Source: Candidatus Rubrivivax defluviihabitans (lineage in GTDB: Bacteria; Pseudomonadota; Gammaproteobacteria; Burkholderiales; Burkholderiaceae_C). From it: 64,000 nucleotides of DNA. The notes under the pieces are model-generated. The model did no database searches. It was not told the DNA's origin and was given only the letters and a program-made list of their open reading frames with translations. A program made the position numbers and the translations under genes. This document shows positions 9,494-18,538 of the stretch, piece by piece; position 1 is the first letter of the stretch; every line of letters begins with the position of its first letter. Location of the stretch: assembly GCA_016709385.1 (NCBI GenBank), contig JADJMW010000004.1:248001-312000 (forward strand), given 5' to 3'.

Positions 9494-10671
9494 GTGCGGC
9501 ACCCGGCGCCGCGCAGGCTGGCCCGGTGTCGGACGGGTCCGGTGCCGGCGGCGTCGGCGCCAGCGGAGCGATCGATGCGGGGCCTGGGGCGCCCGAGGCG
9601 AAGATCGACACGCTCCGCGAAGCGGTCGATGCGTTGCTCGCCGATGTGACGAAACAGCCCTGGGCGTACGACTTCTTCGCGCTGATGCGCCGGCTCGACG
9701 CGCTGCACCCGGGTGCTCCGCGAACCGGCTCTGCCCTGCGGCCGGGGCAGGAACCCTGGCGCCTGACACAGGTGCCCGAGCTCGACTTCGCCCCGGCCGC
9801 CATCGCCGCCCTCGAACGCCCCGTCGCGGCTCCGCCGCGGCTGGGTGTGCGGTTTCTCGGCCTGCTCGGGCCCCAGGGTCCGATGCCGCTGCACTTCACC
9901 GAGTACGTGCGCGACCGGCTGCAGCATCACGGCGACCGCGCGCTGGCGCACTTCCTAGACCTGTTTCACCATCGCCTGCTGTCGCTGTTCTATCGTGCCT
10001 GGGCGCAGGCGCAGCCGGTCGTGCACCGGGACCGGCCGCGAGACAACCGGTATGCGGCGTGGCTTCGCGCTGCCGCCGGCCTCCCGCCCGGGATTGGGGG
10101 CGTGCTCCCGCCGGACGCGCTCACGTTCCAGGCCGGACTGCTGGCCAGCCGCAGCCGCCACCCCGAGGCGATGCTGAAGGTGCTGCGCTCGTACTTCGGC
10201 CTGCCCGTCGCGTTCGAGTCGAATGTCGGCGAGTGGCTGGAAATCGAGCCGACGGACCGTTCGCGACTGGGGTTCGCGAGCAACCGCCCCGAGCGCAGCG
10301 TGCCGCCCGAAACGCGGCTCGGCCGCTCGGCCAACGCCGGCGGCAAGGTCTGGGATCGGCAGTACCGCTTCCGGCTGCACCTGGGGCCGCTGACGGCCGC
10401 GCAATACCGGGCGTTCCTGCCTGGCGGGCAGGCCTGGCCGGCGCTGCAGGAGTGGGTGCGCCTGCTGGCCGGCCCCACCTTGCGCTGGGACGCGCAACTG
10501 GTGCTCGCCGCCAACGAGCGACCCGAGCCGCGGCTCGGCCGGGTCGTGCAATTGGGACTGACCGCCTGGCTCGGCCGCGGTACGGCGCGCCGGAACCCGT
10601 CAAGGCAGCACCTCAGACTGCGCCCGAAACCCGTGTTGTCGCCACGCCAAGGCGGAGGACCCGATGCCTGA
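9490..10671 (+). CDS. tssG: T6SS baseplate protein TssG
   Basis: A 393-residue TssG (ImpH/VasB) protein, which pairs with TssF in the baseplate wedge. After a low-complexity Gly/Ala-rich leader, residues from about 50 show PWAYDFFALMRRLDALHP, then LGVRFLGLLGPQGPMPLHFTEY and FLDLFHHRLLSLFYRAWAQ, all diagnostic. The C terminus contains LTAAQYRAFLPGG. It starts inside the tssF stop (ATGA) and its own end overlaps the start of clpV by 8 bases. The N-terminal leader is longer than usual. Confidence 0.94.
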   Translation: MSAAPGAAQAGPVSDGSGAGGVGASGAIDAGPGAPEAKIDTLREAVDALLADVTKQPWAYDFFALMRRLDALHPGAPRTGSALRPGQEPWRLTQVPELDFAPAAIAALERPVAAPPRLGVRFLGLLGPQGPMPLHFTEYVRDRLQHHGDRALAHFLDLFHHRLLSLFYRAWAQAQPVVHRDRPRDNRYAAWLRAAAGLPPGIGGVLPPDALTFQAGLLASRSRHPEAMLKVLRSYFGLPVAFESNVGEWLEIEPTDRSRLGFASNRPERSVPPETRLGRSANAGGKVWDRQYRFRLHLGPLTAAQYRAFLPGGQAWPALQEWVRLLAGPTLRWDAQLVLAANERPEPRLGRVVQLGLTAWLGRGTARRNPSRQHLRLRPKPVLSPRQGGGPDA

Positions 10672-13375
10672 AATCTCCCGCACCGCCTCGTTCGGCAAGC
10701 TCAACCCCGTGGCCTACAAGGCCATCGAGAGCGCGACCGTGTTCTGCAAGATGCGCGGCAATCCGTTCGTCGAGTTGCCGCACTGGCTGATGCAGATCCT
10801 GGGCGCCGCCGACAGCGACCTGCACCGGATCGTGCGCCACTACGAACTCGACGCCGCGGCGCTGTCGCGCGACCTGACGCAGGCACTGGACCGGCTGCCA
10901 CGCGGCGCGTCGTCGATCAGCGACATCTCGCAGTTCGTCGACACCGCGGTCGAACGCGGCTGGGTCTACGGCTCGCTGATGTTCGGCGAGGCGCAGGTGC
11001 GCACCGGCCATCTGGTGGTGGGCATGTTGAAGACGGCTTCGCTGCGCGGCGCGTTGCTGGCCATCTCGCGTCAGTTCGACCGCATTCCCGTCGACGACCT
11101 GTGCAGCCGCTTCGGCACGCTGCTGGCGGGCTCGCCGGAGCAGGGGGCCGCGGCCAGCGAATCGGCGGCTGCGCCCGGCGAGGCGAGCGACGCCATCGCC
11201 CCGGCGGCGATGGGCAAGCAGGAGGCGCTCAAGCGCTTCACCACCGACCTCACCGAGCAGGCTCGCAGCGGCACCATGGACCCGGTGGTCGGTCGCGACG
11301 ACGAGATCCGGCAGGTGGTCGACATCCTGATGCGGCGACGCCAGAACAACCCGATCCTGGTCGGCGAGGCGGGTGTCGGCAAGACGGCCATCGTCGAGGG
11401 CTTCGCGCAGCGCATCGTGCGCGGCGACGTGCCGCCGACGCTGAAGGACGTCGAGCTGCGCACGCTCGACGTCGGCCTGCTGTCGGCCGGCGCCAGCATG
11501 AAGGGCGAATTCGAGCAACGCCTGCGCGCCGTGATCGACGAGGTGCAGGCGAGCCCGAAGCCGATCGTGCTGTTCATCGACGAGACGCACACGCTGGTCG
11601 GGGCCGGTGGCGCGGCTGGCACCGGGGACGCGGCCAACCTGCTCAAGCCCGCGCTCGCGCGCGGTCAGCTGCGCACCATCGGCGCCACGACTTTTGCCGA
11701 ATACAAGAAGTACATCGAGAAGGACGCCGCGTTGACGCGTCGCTTCCAGGCCGTGCAGGTCGACGAGCCGAGCGAACCGCTGGCGATCCTGATGATGCGC
11801 GGCGTGGCGAGCATGATGGAGAAGCACCACCGGGTGCAGATCCTCGACGAGGCGCTGGAGGCCGCGGTGCGCCTGAGCCACCGCTATATCCCGGCGCGGC
11901 AGCTCCCCGACAAGGCCGTGAGCCTGCTCGACACCTCGAGCGCCCGCGTGGCCGTGAGCCTGCACGCCACGCCGGCCGAGGTCGACGACTGCCTGAAGCA
12001 TATCGAGGCGCTGGAGACCGAGCAGGGCATCGTGGCGCGCGAAGCGGCGATCGGCATCGAGACCGCGGCCCGCGAGGAAGCGGTGGCCACCCGACTGGCG
12101 GCGGAGCGAACGCGGCTCGAAGGCCTGCAGGCGCGCTGGGAAAGCGAGCGGCGGCTCGTCGACCGCCTGCTCGAGTTGCGTGCCGAGCTGCGTGGCAGCC
12201 TCGAGCCGGTGGAGGGCACGGGCTCGAAGCTGGAACACAGCGCCGGCCAGGTCGCGCCCGCCCAAACGCTGCTCAGCGACGAGGATCGGGCGGGCCGGAA
12301 GGCCGAACTGCGCCAGGTGCAGCTGGAACTCGACGCGCTGCAGGGCGAGCACCCGCTGATCCTGCCCACCGTCGACCAGCAGGCCGTGGCCAGTGTCGTC
12401 GCCGACTGGACCGGCATTCCGGTCGGCCGCATGGCGGCCAACGAGATCGAGACCGTGCTGCACCTGGCCGAGCACCTGGCCGAGCGCGTGATCGGCCAGG
12501 ACCACGCGATGCAGGCGATCGCCAAGCGCATCCAGACCTCGCGCGCGGGGCTGGACAACCCGGGCAAGCCGATCGGCGTGTTCATGCTGGCCGGTCCGTC
12601 GGGGGTGGGCAAGACCGAGACGGCGCTGGCGCTGGCCGAGGCGCTCTACGGCGGCGAGCACAACCTGATCACCATCAACATGAGCGAATTCCAGGAGGCG
12701 CACACGGTTTCCACGCTCAAGGGTGCGCCGCCGGGCTACGTGGGCTACGGCGAAGGCGGCGTGCTCACCGAGGCGGTGCGGCGAAAGCCCTATTCGGTGG
12801 TCCTGCTCGACGAGATCGAGAAGGCGCACCACGATGTGCACGAGATCTTCTTCCAGGTCTTCGACAAGGGCTTCATGGAAGACGGGGAAGGGCGCTTCAT
12901 CGACTTCAAGAATACGCTGATCCTGCTCACGACCAATGTCGGCACCGACCTGATCACGAGCCTGTGCAAGGACCCGGAACTGCTGCCCGACCCCGAGTCG
13001 CTGGCCAAGGGGCTGCGCGACCCGCTGCTGAAGGTGTTCCCGCCGGCGCTGCTGGGCCGCCTGGTGACGATTCCGTACTACCCCTTGTCCGACGCGATGC
13101 TGCGCCTCATCGTCCACCTGCAACTGGGCCGGATCACGAAGCGCGTCGAGGCACGCTACAACGTGCCGTTCCAGGTCAGCGACGAGGTGGTGCAGCTCGT
13201 CGTCTCGCGCTGCACCGAGTCCGAATCGGGTGCACGCATGGTCGACGCCATCCTCACCAATACGCTGTTGCCCGACGTGTCGCGGGCTTTCCTGACCCAC
13301 ACGCTCGAGGGGCATCCCATGACCGCGGTGCGCGTCGACGTGGCCGAAGGCGGGTTTGCCTACCACTTCAGCTGA
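10664..13375 (+). CDS. tssH: T6SS sheath disassembly ATPase TssH (ClpV)
   Basis: A 903-residue AAA+ ATPase of the ClpB/ClpV family that recycles contracted TssBC sheath. It has an N domain, a first AAA+ module with Walker A GEAGVGKT (Lys240) and IDETHTLVGAGG, a middle coiled-coil stretch (about 450-560), and a second module with GPSGVGKT (Lys650), LLDEIEKAHHDVHEIFFQVF and GYVGYGEGG. The shortened middle region and T6SS context distinguish it from ClpB. It begins within the last 8 bases of tssG. Confidence 0.96.
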   Translation: MPEISRTASFGKLNPVAYKAIESATVFCKMRGNPFVELPHWLMQILGAADSDLHRIVRHYELDAAALSRDLTQALDRLPRGASSISDISQFVDTAVERGWVYGSLMFGEAQVRTGHLVVGMLKTASLRGALLAISRQFDRIPVDDLCSRFGTLLAGSPEQGAAASESAAAPGEASDAIAPAAMGKQEALKRFTTDLTEQARSGTMDPVVGRDDEIRQVVDILMRRRQNNPILVGEAGVGKTAIVEGFAQRIVRGDVPPTLKDVELRTLDVGLLSAGASMKGEFEQRLRAVIDEVQASPKPIVLFIDETHTLVGAGGAAGTGDAANLLKPALARGQLRTIGATTFAEYKKYIEKDAALTRRFQAVQVDEPSEPLAILMMRGVASMMEKHHRVQILDEALEAAVRLSHRYIPARQLPDKAVSLLDTSSARVAVSLHATPAEVDDCLKHIEALETEQGIVAREAAIGIETAAREEAVATRLAAERTRLEGLQARWESERRLVDRLLELRAELRGSLEPVEGTGSKLEHSAGQVAPAQTLLSDEDRAGRKAELRQVQLELDALQGEHPLILPTVDQQAVASVVADWTGIPVGRMAANEIETVLHLAEHLAERVIGQDHAMQAIAKRIQTSRAGLDNPGKPIGVFMLAGPSGVGKTETALALAEALYGGEHNLITINMSEFQEAHTVSTLKGAPPGYVGYGEGGVLTEAVRRKPYSVVLLDEIEKAHHDVHEIFFQVFDKGFMEDGEGRFIDFKNTLILLTTNVGTDLITSLCKDPELLPDPESLAKGLRDPLLKVFPPALLGRLVTIPYYPLSDAMLRLIVHLQLGRITKRVEARYNVPFQVSDEVVQLVVSRCTESESGARMVDAILTNTLLPDVSRAFLTHTLEGHPMTAVRVDVAEGGFAYHFS

Positions 13376-13434
13376 AGCCGGCGCCGGCGCGGCGGCACCC
13401 GTTCTGCCCAGGCATTCGAGGGGATCCCACTGCC

Positions 13435-14814
13435 ATGGCCAAGAAAGTCGCTGATGGGGACACGGCGAACCAGTGTCCGACGGCGAGCGCCGATATGCCC
13501 CCGTCGACCTCCGGGTTGGTCGAGGCGCTCGGGCAGGCCATCGCGCTGCTGCGCGACGACCGGCTCGACGAAGCCGAGGCCGCGTTCATCGGGATCCTCG
13601 AGCGCTGGCCCGGCCAGCCCGATGCGCTGCACTTCCAGGGCGTGCTGCGCCACTCGCAGGGCCGCCTCGACGAAGCCGTCGAGCTGATCTCCGCGGCATT
13701 GCGGCAGATCCCGGAACACGCCGACGCGTGGAACAACCTGGGCAACGTACTGCTCGTCGCGGGGCGTGTCGACGACGCGGTGCAGGCCTACGAACGCGGC
13801 ATCGCCATCGCCGCGGGTCAGCCGGAAACCGCCGCGGCACTCAGCAACCTGAGCATCGTGCACCGCAGACAGGGCCGCGCGGCCGAGGCCGAATCGGCCT
13901 GCCGGCGCGCCCTCGACGTGGCGCCGGACTTCGCCGACGCCTGGTACAACCTGTCGCTGGTCTTGATGGAGCGGGGCGAGGTCCATGAAGGACTGCTCGC
14001 GAACAGCCGCGCGATCGCCCTGTGGCCGCAGCGCGCACAGCCGCGCGACCAGGTCATCCGCGCCTTGCTGCTGCTCGGTGAACGCGAGCGGGCGGCCGGG
14101 CTGTACCGCGAATGGCTGGCCGAAGAGCCGGACAACCCGGTGATTCACCATCAGCTGGCCGCCTGCCTGGGCAACGCGGTTCCCGTGCGCGCCAGCGACG
14201 CCTATGTGCAGCAGGTGTTCGACAGCTTCGCGGATTCCTTCGACGCCAAGCTGGAGTCGCTGCACTACCGCGCGCCCGAGCTCATCGCCCAGGCGCTTGC
14301 CGAAGCGGCGGGCGAACCCCGTGGCGCGCTCGACATCGTCGACGCCGGCTGCGGCACCGGCCTGTGCGGTGTGCTGGTGCGGCCCTGGGCGCGGCACCTG
14401 GCGGGTTGCGACCTCTCGGTGGGCATGCTGCGCCGTGCCGTGCCGCGACAGGTGTACGACGTGCTGCACCAGGCCGAACTCGTGTACTACCTGGAGACAC
14501 AGCCCGGGCATTTCGACGCCGTCGTGTGCGCCGACACCTTGTGTTATTTCGGTGCCCTCGAAGCGGCAGTCGCGGCGGCGCGACGTGCGCTGCGTCCGGG
14601 CGGCTGGCTGGTGTTCACCGTGGAGGCCTTGCAGGAAGACGACGCCCAGGGGCACCGGCTGCAGGTGAACGGCCGTTACGCGCACACGGGCGGGTACGTG
14701 CGCGACGCGATCTCGCAGGGCGGCCTGGAACTGCTGACGCTGCAAGCCGGCACGCTGCGGCTCGAGGCGGGCCGACCGGTGCCCGGCTGGATCGTGAGTG
14801 CCAGGCGTCCTTGA
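13435..14814 (+). CDS. TPR-repeat SAM-dependent methyltransferase
   Basis: A 459-residue fusion. Residues about 20-230 form tandem TPR repeats (for example HADAWNNLGNVLLVAGRVDD and FADAWYNLSLVLMERGE). The C-terminal part is a class I methyltransferase with SAM motif I DAGCGTG (Asp303 to Gly309), the later FDAVVCADTLCYFGAL, and ALRPGGWLVFTVE. The sequence YVQQVFDSFADSFDAKLESL before the methyltransferase is typical of TPR-methyltransferase fusions. It sits between clpV and the first cargo pair, 59 bases after clpV. Its substrate is unknown; modification of a T6SS component or cargo is an inference from position alone. Confidence 0.82.
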   Translation: MAKKVADGDTANQCPTASADMPPSTSGLVEALGQAIALLRDDRLDEAEAAFIGILERWPGQPDALHFQGVLRHSQGRLDEAVELISAALRQIPEHADAWNNLGNVLLVAGRVDDAVQAYERGIAIAAGQPETAAALSNLSIVHRRQGRAAEAESACRRALDVAPDFADAWYNLSLVLMERGEVHEGLLANSRAIALWPQRAQPRDQVIRALLLLGERERAAGLYREWLAEEPDNPVIHHQLAACLGNAVPVRASDAYVQQVFDSFADSFDAKLESLHYRAPELIAQALAEAAGEPRGALDIVDAGCGTGLCGVLVRPWARHLAGCDLSVGMLRRAVPRQVYDVLHQAELVYYLETQPGHFDAVVCADTLCYFGALEAAVAAARRALRPGGWLVFTVEALQEDDAQGHRLQVNGRYAHTGGYVRDAISQGGLELLTLQAGTLRLEAGRPVPGWIVSARRP

Positions 14815-14873
14815 CCTGCGGCCGCGGCGGCAGCAAGATCACCCGACGACAACGGCAGGACCAAGGCACACGC

Positions 14874-15509
14874 ATGGCAGGCTCGAGCATCCCGGCGCCG
14901 CTGGGCAGCGGCGGCAACCAGCCCGGCATCGACTCGGGCACGCTGGTGCTGGCGCCGATGCCGGCGCCCGGTGCGACCACCGGGGCACCACCGCCTTCGG
15001 CCGTGTCGCCCGAGGCCACGCCGGTGGTCGCCGAGGCCACGCCGGTCCAGGTCGAGGACCCTGCGATCGAGGCGCTGGACCTGGCGTCGACGGCCCGTGA
15101 CGCCGCCTATGCGTTGAAGAAGGCGCACGCGGCGGTTGCGTTCACCAGCGGCCGCCGCAGCAAAGCCGACCAGGCCCGCGCGATGGCCGGCAACGTGGTG
15201 CTCAACCGGCAGTGGATCGAGCAGACCTATGCCGCCGGCACGCTGCGCACGAAGTGCCAGAAGTGGGTCGACGAGAACCCAACGAAGACGACCCAGGACG
15301 AAGTTGCGGAAGGTCTGCTGTCGGTGCTCGACGCTGCCACCGACGCCGAACTGGGCAGCTTCAGTCGCCACCTGTCGGGTCTGGCCTTCGACGTGCAGCC
15401 GGTCACCGAGGACGCCGACGCGATCAAGAAATCGATCCGCGCGCTGGCGGGGCTGGACAAGTTCCTGGAGATGGAGGGTGGCCTGGTGCGATGGCATGCG
15501 CAGTTCTGA
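14874..15509 (+). CDS. Putative T6SS peptidoglycan effector, M15-like peptidase
   Basis: A 211-residue protein without signal peptide. After a Pro/Ala-rich N-terminal 65 residues comes a domain resembling M15 (VanY/endolysin-type) zinc peptidases: FTSGRRSKADQARAMA (from Phe90), then SRHLSGLAFD, which fits the SxHxxGxAxD zinc motif (His166, Asp173), and a terminal RWH (His208) in place of the third ligand. The acidic catalytic residue normally three positions before the last His is not there, so either another residue serves or activity is altered. It lies upstream of vgrG and overlaps by 14 bases a lipoprotein gene, the classic effector-immunity layout. The effector role is inference. Confidence 0.6.
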   Translation: MAGSSIPAPLGSGGNQPGIDSGTLVLAPMPAPGATTGAPPPSAVSPEATPVVAEATPVQVEDPAIEALDLASTARDAAYALKKAHAAVAFTSGRRSKADQARAMAGNVVLNRQWIEQTYAAGTLRTKCQKWVDENPTKTTQDEVAEGLLSVLDAATDAELGSFSRHLSGLAFDVQPVTEDADAIKKSIRALAGLDKFLEMEGGLVRWHAQF

Positions 15510-16092
15510 ACCCATCCAGGCGCCGCTGCGCTGGCTCGCAAGCGGCGTTGCCGGGTTGTTGGCGGCGCTGCTGGCGGCGTGTACCGCCGTGCCCGCCCCG
15601 GTCGGCGACCGGTTCTTGCCGGACTGCGCGGTGGCCGGACTTCAGGGTGAGGCCAGCCGCCGTAGCGAGTTCGAAACGCTGCGGCGCAACGTCGAGGCGG
15701 GGGCACTGCAGCGCGTGGCTGCGCTGCCCGGACCGGCGACCTGCCTTGGGCAGGTCGATGCCGAGGGCTCGATCCACATCGACTACCGCTATGCCGACGG
15801 CAGCGCCTTGCAGGTGCGGCGGCAATCGCGCATCGAGTCCACCGACTTCACTCTGCGCTTCGCGCAGCCACGGGCCGGGCCGGGGCGGGACATCCTGGTC
15901 GAGCTGGAGCGCACGGCCTTCGGTGCCACCGGCTGCGGCATCGACTGGCAGCGCGCGACGACCGAGCCGGCCGCCGATGGCAGCCGCGGCGCCGACACGG
16001 TGTACCGCGGCGACTTGTGCAACTGCCAGGCCCGCGTGCGGCGTGACGAACAGGGCCGTGTCGTCGTGCTGACACTGCGCAGCGCCTGTTGA
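15496..16092 (+). CDS. Putative lipoprotein, candidate immunity protein
   Basis: A 198-residue predicted outer- or inner-membrane lipoprotein with an N-terminal signal (LRWLASGVAGLLAALLAAC) and lipobox LAAC, lipidated Cys29. The mature part contains further cysteines (for example TCLG, GCGI, CNCQ and the final SAC), suggesting disulphides in the periplasm. No known family was recognised. It overlaps the end of the preceding M15-like gene by 14 bases. A periplasmic lipoprotein co-translated with a signal-less peptidoglycan hydrolase is what a cognate immunity protein would look like, but binding is not shown by the sequence. Confidence 0.6.
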   Translation: MRSSEPIQAPLRWLASGVAGLLAALLAACTAVPAPVGDRFLPDCAVAGLQGEASRRSEFETLRRNVEAGALQRVAALPGPATCLGQVDAEGSIHIDYRYADGSALQVRRQSRIESTDFTLRFAQPRAGPGRDILVELERTAFGATGCGIDWQRATTEPAADGSRGADTVYRGDLCNCQARVRRDEQGRVVVLTLRSAC

Positions 16093-16272
16093 TGAGCACA
16101 CAGGGCTGCTTGCCCGCCATGGTCGCGGCAACTGCGCATCGACCGGGTTGGGGACGGCCCGGCCTGCGCAAGGCTGGCAGGCATGACTTTTGTCGCTGGT
16201 CAGCCTCCGGGCCTTGCCGGACGATGGTTTTTGCCGTCGGGGCCTGCCCCGGGCACTGACTCCAACCCGACA

Positions 16273-18531
16273 ATGCCGAAGCCCTATACGCTGACCACCC
16301 CGCTGCCGGCGGGCGCGTTGCGCTTCCATGAGCTGAGCCATTCGGCGGGCCTGAGCCAGCTCGAGGAGACGCGGCTGCACCTGCTGAGCGACAAGCCCGA
16401 CCTGGCGCCGGACGAGTTGCTCGGCCAGCCGATGGGCCTGGCCGTGGAGATGCGCGACGGCGTGCAGCGTCACATCGGCGGCCATGTCACGCGCTTCGGC
16501 CTTGGGCGGCACCAGGGGCGCTATTTCGGCTACGAGGCGGTGCTTCGCCCCTGGCTGTGGTTCCTGACGCGCACCTCGGACTGCCGCATCTTCCAGAGCC
16601 AGACCGTTCCCGAGATCGTCGAGGCCGTCTTCAAGGACCACGCGGCGATCGCGAACTACGAATTCAAGCTCGTGCGCAGCTACCGCCAGCGCGTGTACTG
16701 CGTGCAGTACCGCGAGACCGACTTCAACTTCGTCGCCCGGCTGCTGGAGGATTCCGGCATCTACTGGTATTTCGAGCATGCCGACGGCAGTCAAAAGCTG
16801 ATGCTGGTGGACGCCGCCACCAGCCACGCCCCGATGCCCGGCGAGACCCGGCTGCCCTACTACGAAAATGCCGGCCAGGTGCCGCCCGATACCGAGTACG
16901 TGACGCGCTGGCACTATTCGCACGCCGTGAAGCCGGGCAAGACCGCGCTGACCAGCTACGACTTCGAACGGCCGTCGACCCAGCTCCAGGTGCAGCAGGC
17001 TTTGCAGCGCCAGTACACGTATTCCGACCAGGAACTGTTCGACTTCCAGGGCGACTACACGCAGAAGGGCGATGGCCAGGTGCTGGTCGACGACCGCCTG
17101 GAAGAGCAGCAGTGCCGCTACGAACGCCTGACCGGCACGAGCAACGCGCATGCGCTGGCCACCGGCTGCCTGTTCGACCTGGTCAAGCACCCGCGCGACG
17201 ACCAGAACGCCGAATACCTGTGCCTGCAACTGCAGCTGACGGCGCGCCAGCAACCCGATGAGTCGGGCGGCGGACCGGGCGAGCTGGCCTGCAGCTTCGC
17301 GGCCATGCGCTCCGACCAGCAGTTCCGCCCGCTGCGCCGCACGCCCAAGCCTTTCGTGCAGGGGCCGCAGACCGCGGTGGTGGTGGGCCCGTCGGGCGAG
17401 GAGATCTTCACCGACAAATATGGTCGCGTGAAGGTCAAGTTCCACTGGGACCGTGACCCCGCCAAGAACGAGAAGAGCTCGTGCTGGGTGCGCGTGTCTT
17501 CGCCGTGGGCCGGCAAGAGTTTCGGCTTCGTGCAGCTGCCGCGCATGGGCCAGGAGGTGATCGTCGACTTCCTGGAAGGCGACCCCGACCAGCCCATCAT
17601 CACCGGCCGGGTCTACAACGCCGAGCAGATGCCGCCCTGGGACCTGCCCGCCAATGCCACGCAAAGCGGCGTGCTCAGCCGCAGCAGCAAGGGCGGTGCC
17701 TACGGCAACGCCAACGCGCTGCGCTTCGAGGATAAGAAGGGCAGCGAGCAGGTCTGGCTGCACGCCGAGAAGAACCAGGACATCGAGGTCGAGAACGATG
17801 AGACCCACTGGGTGGGGCATGACCGCACGAAGACGATCGACCACGACGAGACGACGCAGGTCAAGCACGACCGCACCGAGACGGTGGGCAACAACGAGAC
17901 CATCACGATCGGCGTGGACCGCACGGAAAGCGTGGGCAGCAACGAGACGATCGCCATCGGCGTCAACCGCACCGAGACCGTGGGCGCGAACGAGTCGATC
18001 ACGATCGGCGCCAACCGCAGCATCAGCGTCGGCGGCAGCGAGACGGCCACGGTGGCGCTGCAGCGGACGCATGCCGTGGGCGTGAACGAGACGATCGCGG
18101 TGGGCGGCGCGCAGGAAATCGCGATCGGCGCTGCCCAGCTCGTGGCCATTGGCGCGGCGCAGAGCGTGAACGTGGGTGCGAACCAGTCGACCCAGGTGGG
18201 GGTGAACCAGAGCACCGATGTCGGCGCGAACCAGAGCACCAAGGTCGGCTCGAACCGCAGCGTGACGGTCGGCGGCGACCAGTCCACCAGCGTCGGCAAG
18301 GGCCGCAGCACGCAGGTGACCAACGACGACGCCTTGAAAGTCGGCAAGAACCTCGTCATCGATGCCGGCGACAGCGTGACCATCAAGACCGGCAGCGCGA
18401 GCATCACGATGAAGAAGGACGGCACGATCACGATCAAGGGCAAGGACATCACGGTCAATGGCTCGGGGAAGATCAATGTGAAGGCGTCGTCCGACGTCGT
18501 GATCAAGGGCAGCAAGGTCGGGATCAACTGA
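16273..18531 (+). CDS. vgrG: VgrG spike protein (TssI)
   Basis: A 752-residue VgrG, the trimeric spike at the tip of the T6SS tube. The gp27-like base is visible from LRFHELSHSAGLSQLEE through CVQYRETDFNFVARLLEDSG and WYFEH. The OB-fold region follows with FTDKYGRVKVKFHWDRD, SCWVRVSSPWAG and GFVQLPRMGQEVIVDFLEGD. Beyond residue 507 the needle is built of octad repeats and ends at SKVGIN with no extra catalytic domain, so cargo must bind non-covalently. ATG 16273 is chosen because conserved sequence begins there; an in-frame upstream ATG (16183) adds 30 non-conserved residues. Confidence 0.95.
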   Translation: MPKPYTLTTPLPAGALRFHELSHSAGLSQLEETRLHLLSDKPDLAPDELLGQPMGLAVEMRDGVQRHIGGHVTRFGLGRHQGRYFGYEAVLRPWLWFLTRTSDCRIFQSQTVPEIVEAVFKDHAAIANYEFKLVRSYRQRVYCVQYRETDFNFVARLLEDSGIYWYFEHADGSQKLMLVDAATSHAPMPGETRLPYYENAGQVPPDTEYVTRWHYSHAVKPGKTALTSYDFERPSTQLQVQQALQRQYTYSDQELFDFQGDYTQKGDGQVLVDDRLEEQQCRYERLTGTSNAHALATGCLFDLVKHPRDDQNAEYLCLQLQLTARQQPDESGGGPGELACSFAAMRSDQQFRPLRRTPKPFVQGPQTAVVVGPSGEEIFTDKYGRVKVKFHWDRDPAKNEKSSCWVRVSSPWAGKSFGFVQLPRMGQEVIVDFLEGDPDQPIITGRVYNAEQMPPWDLPANATQSGVLSRSSKGGAYGNANALRFEDKKGSEQVWLHAEKNQDIEVENDETHWVGHDRTKTIDHDETTQVKHDRTETVGNNETITIGVDRTESVGSNETIAIGVNRTETVGANESITIGANRSISVGGSETATVALQRTHAVGVNETIAVGGAQEIAIGAAQLVAIGAAQSVNVGANQSTQVGVNQSTDVGANQSTKVGSNRSVTVGGDQSTSVGKGRSTQVTNDDALKVGKNLVIDAGDSVTIKTGSASITMKKDGTITIKGKDITVNGSGKINVKASSDVVIKGSKVGIN
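17794..18369 (+). repeat. 24-base (octad-coding) repeat array in the VgrG needle
   Basis: Twenty-four consecutive eight-codon units with the loose pattern x-N-x-T/S-x-x-V/I-G, such as NNETITIG, VDRTESVG, ANQSTQVG and VNQSTDVG. They form the beta-helical gp5-like needle of the spike. Units change character midway, from ET/RT types to AQ and then NQST types, suggesting internal duplication blocks. Confidence 0.8.
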
Positions 18532-18538
18532 GGGGGCC

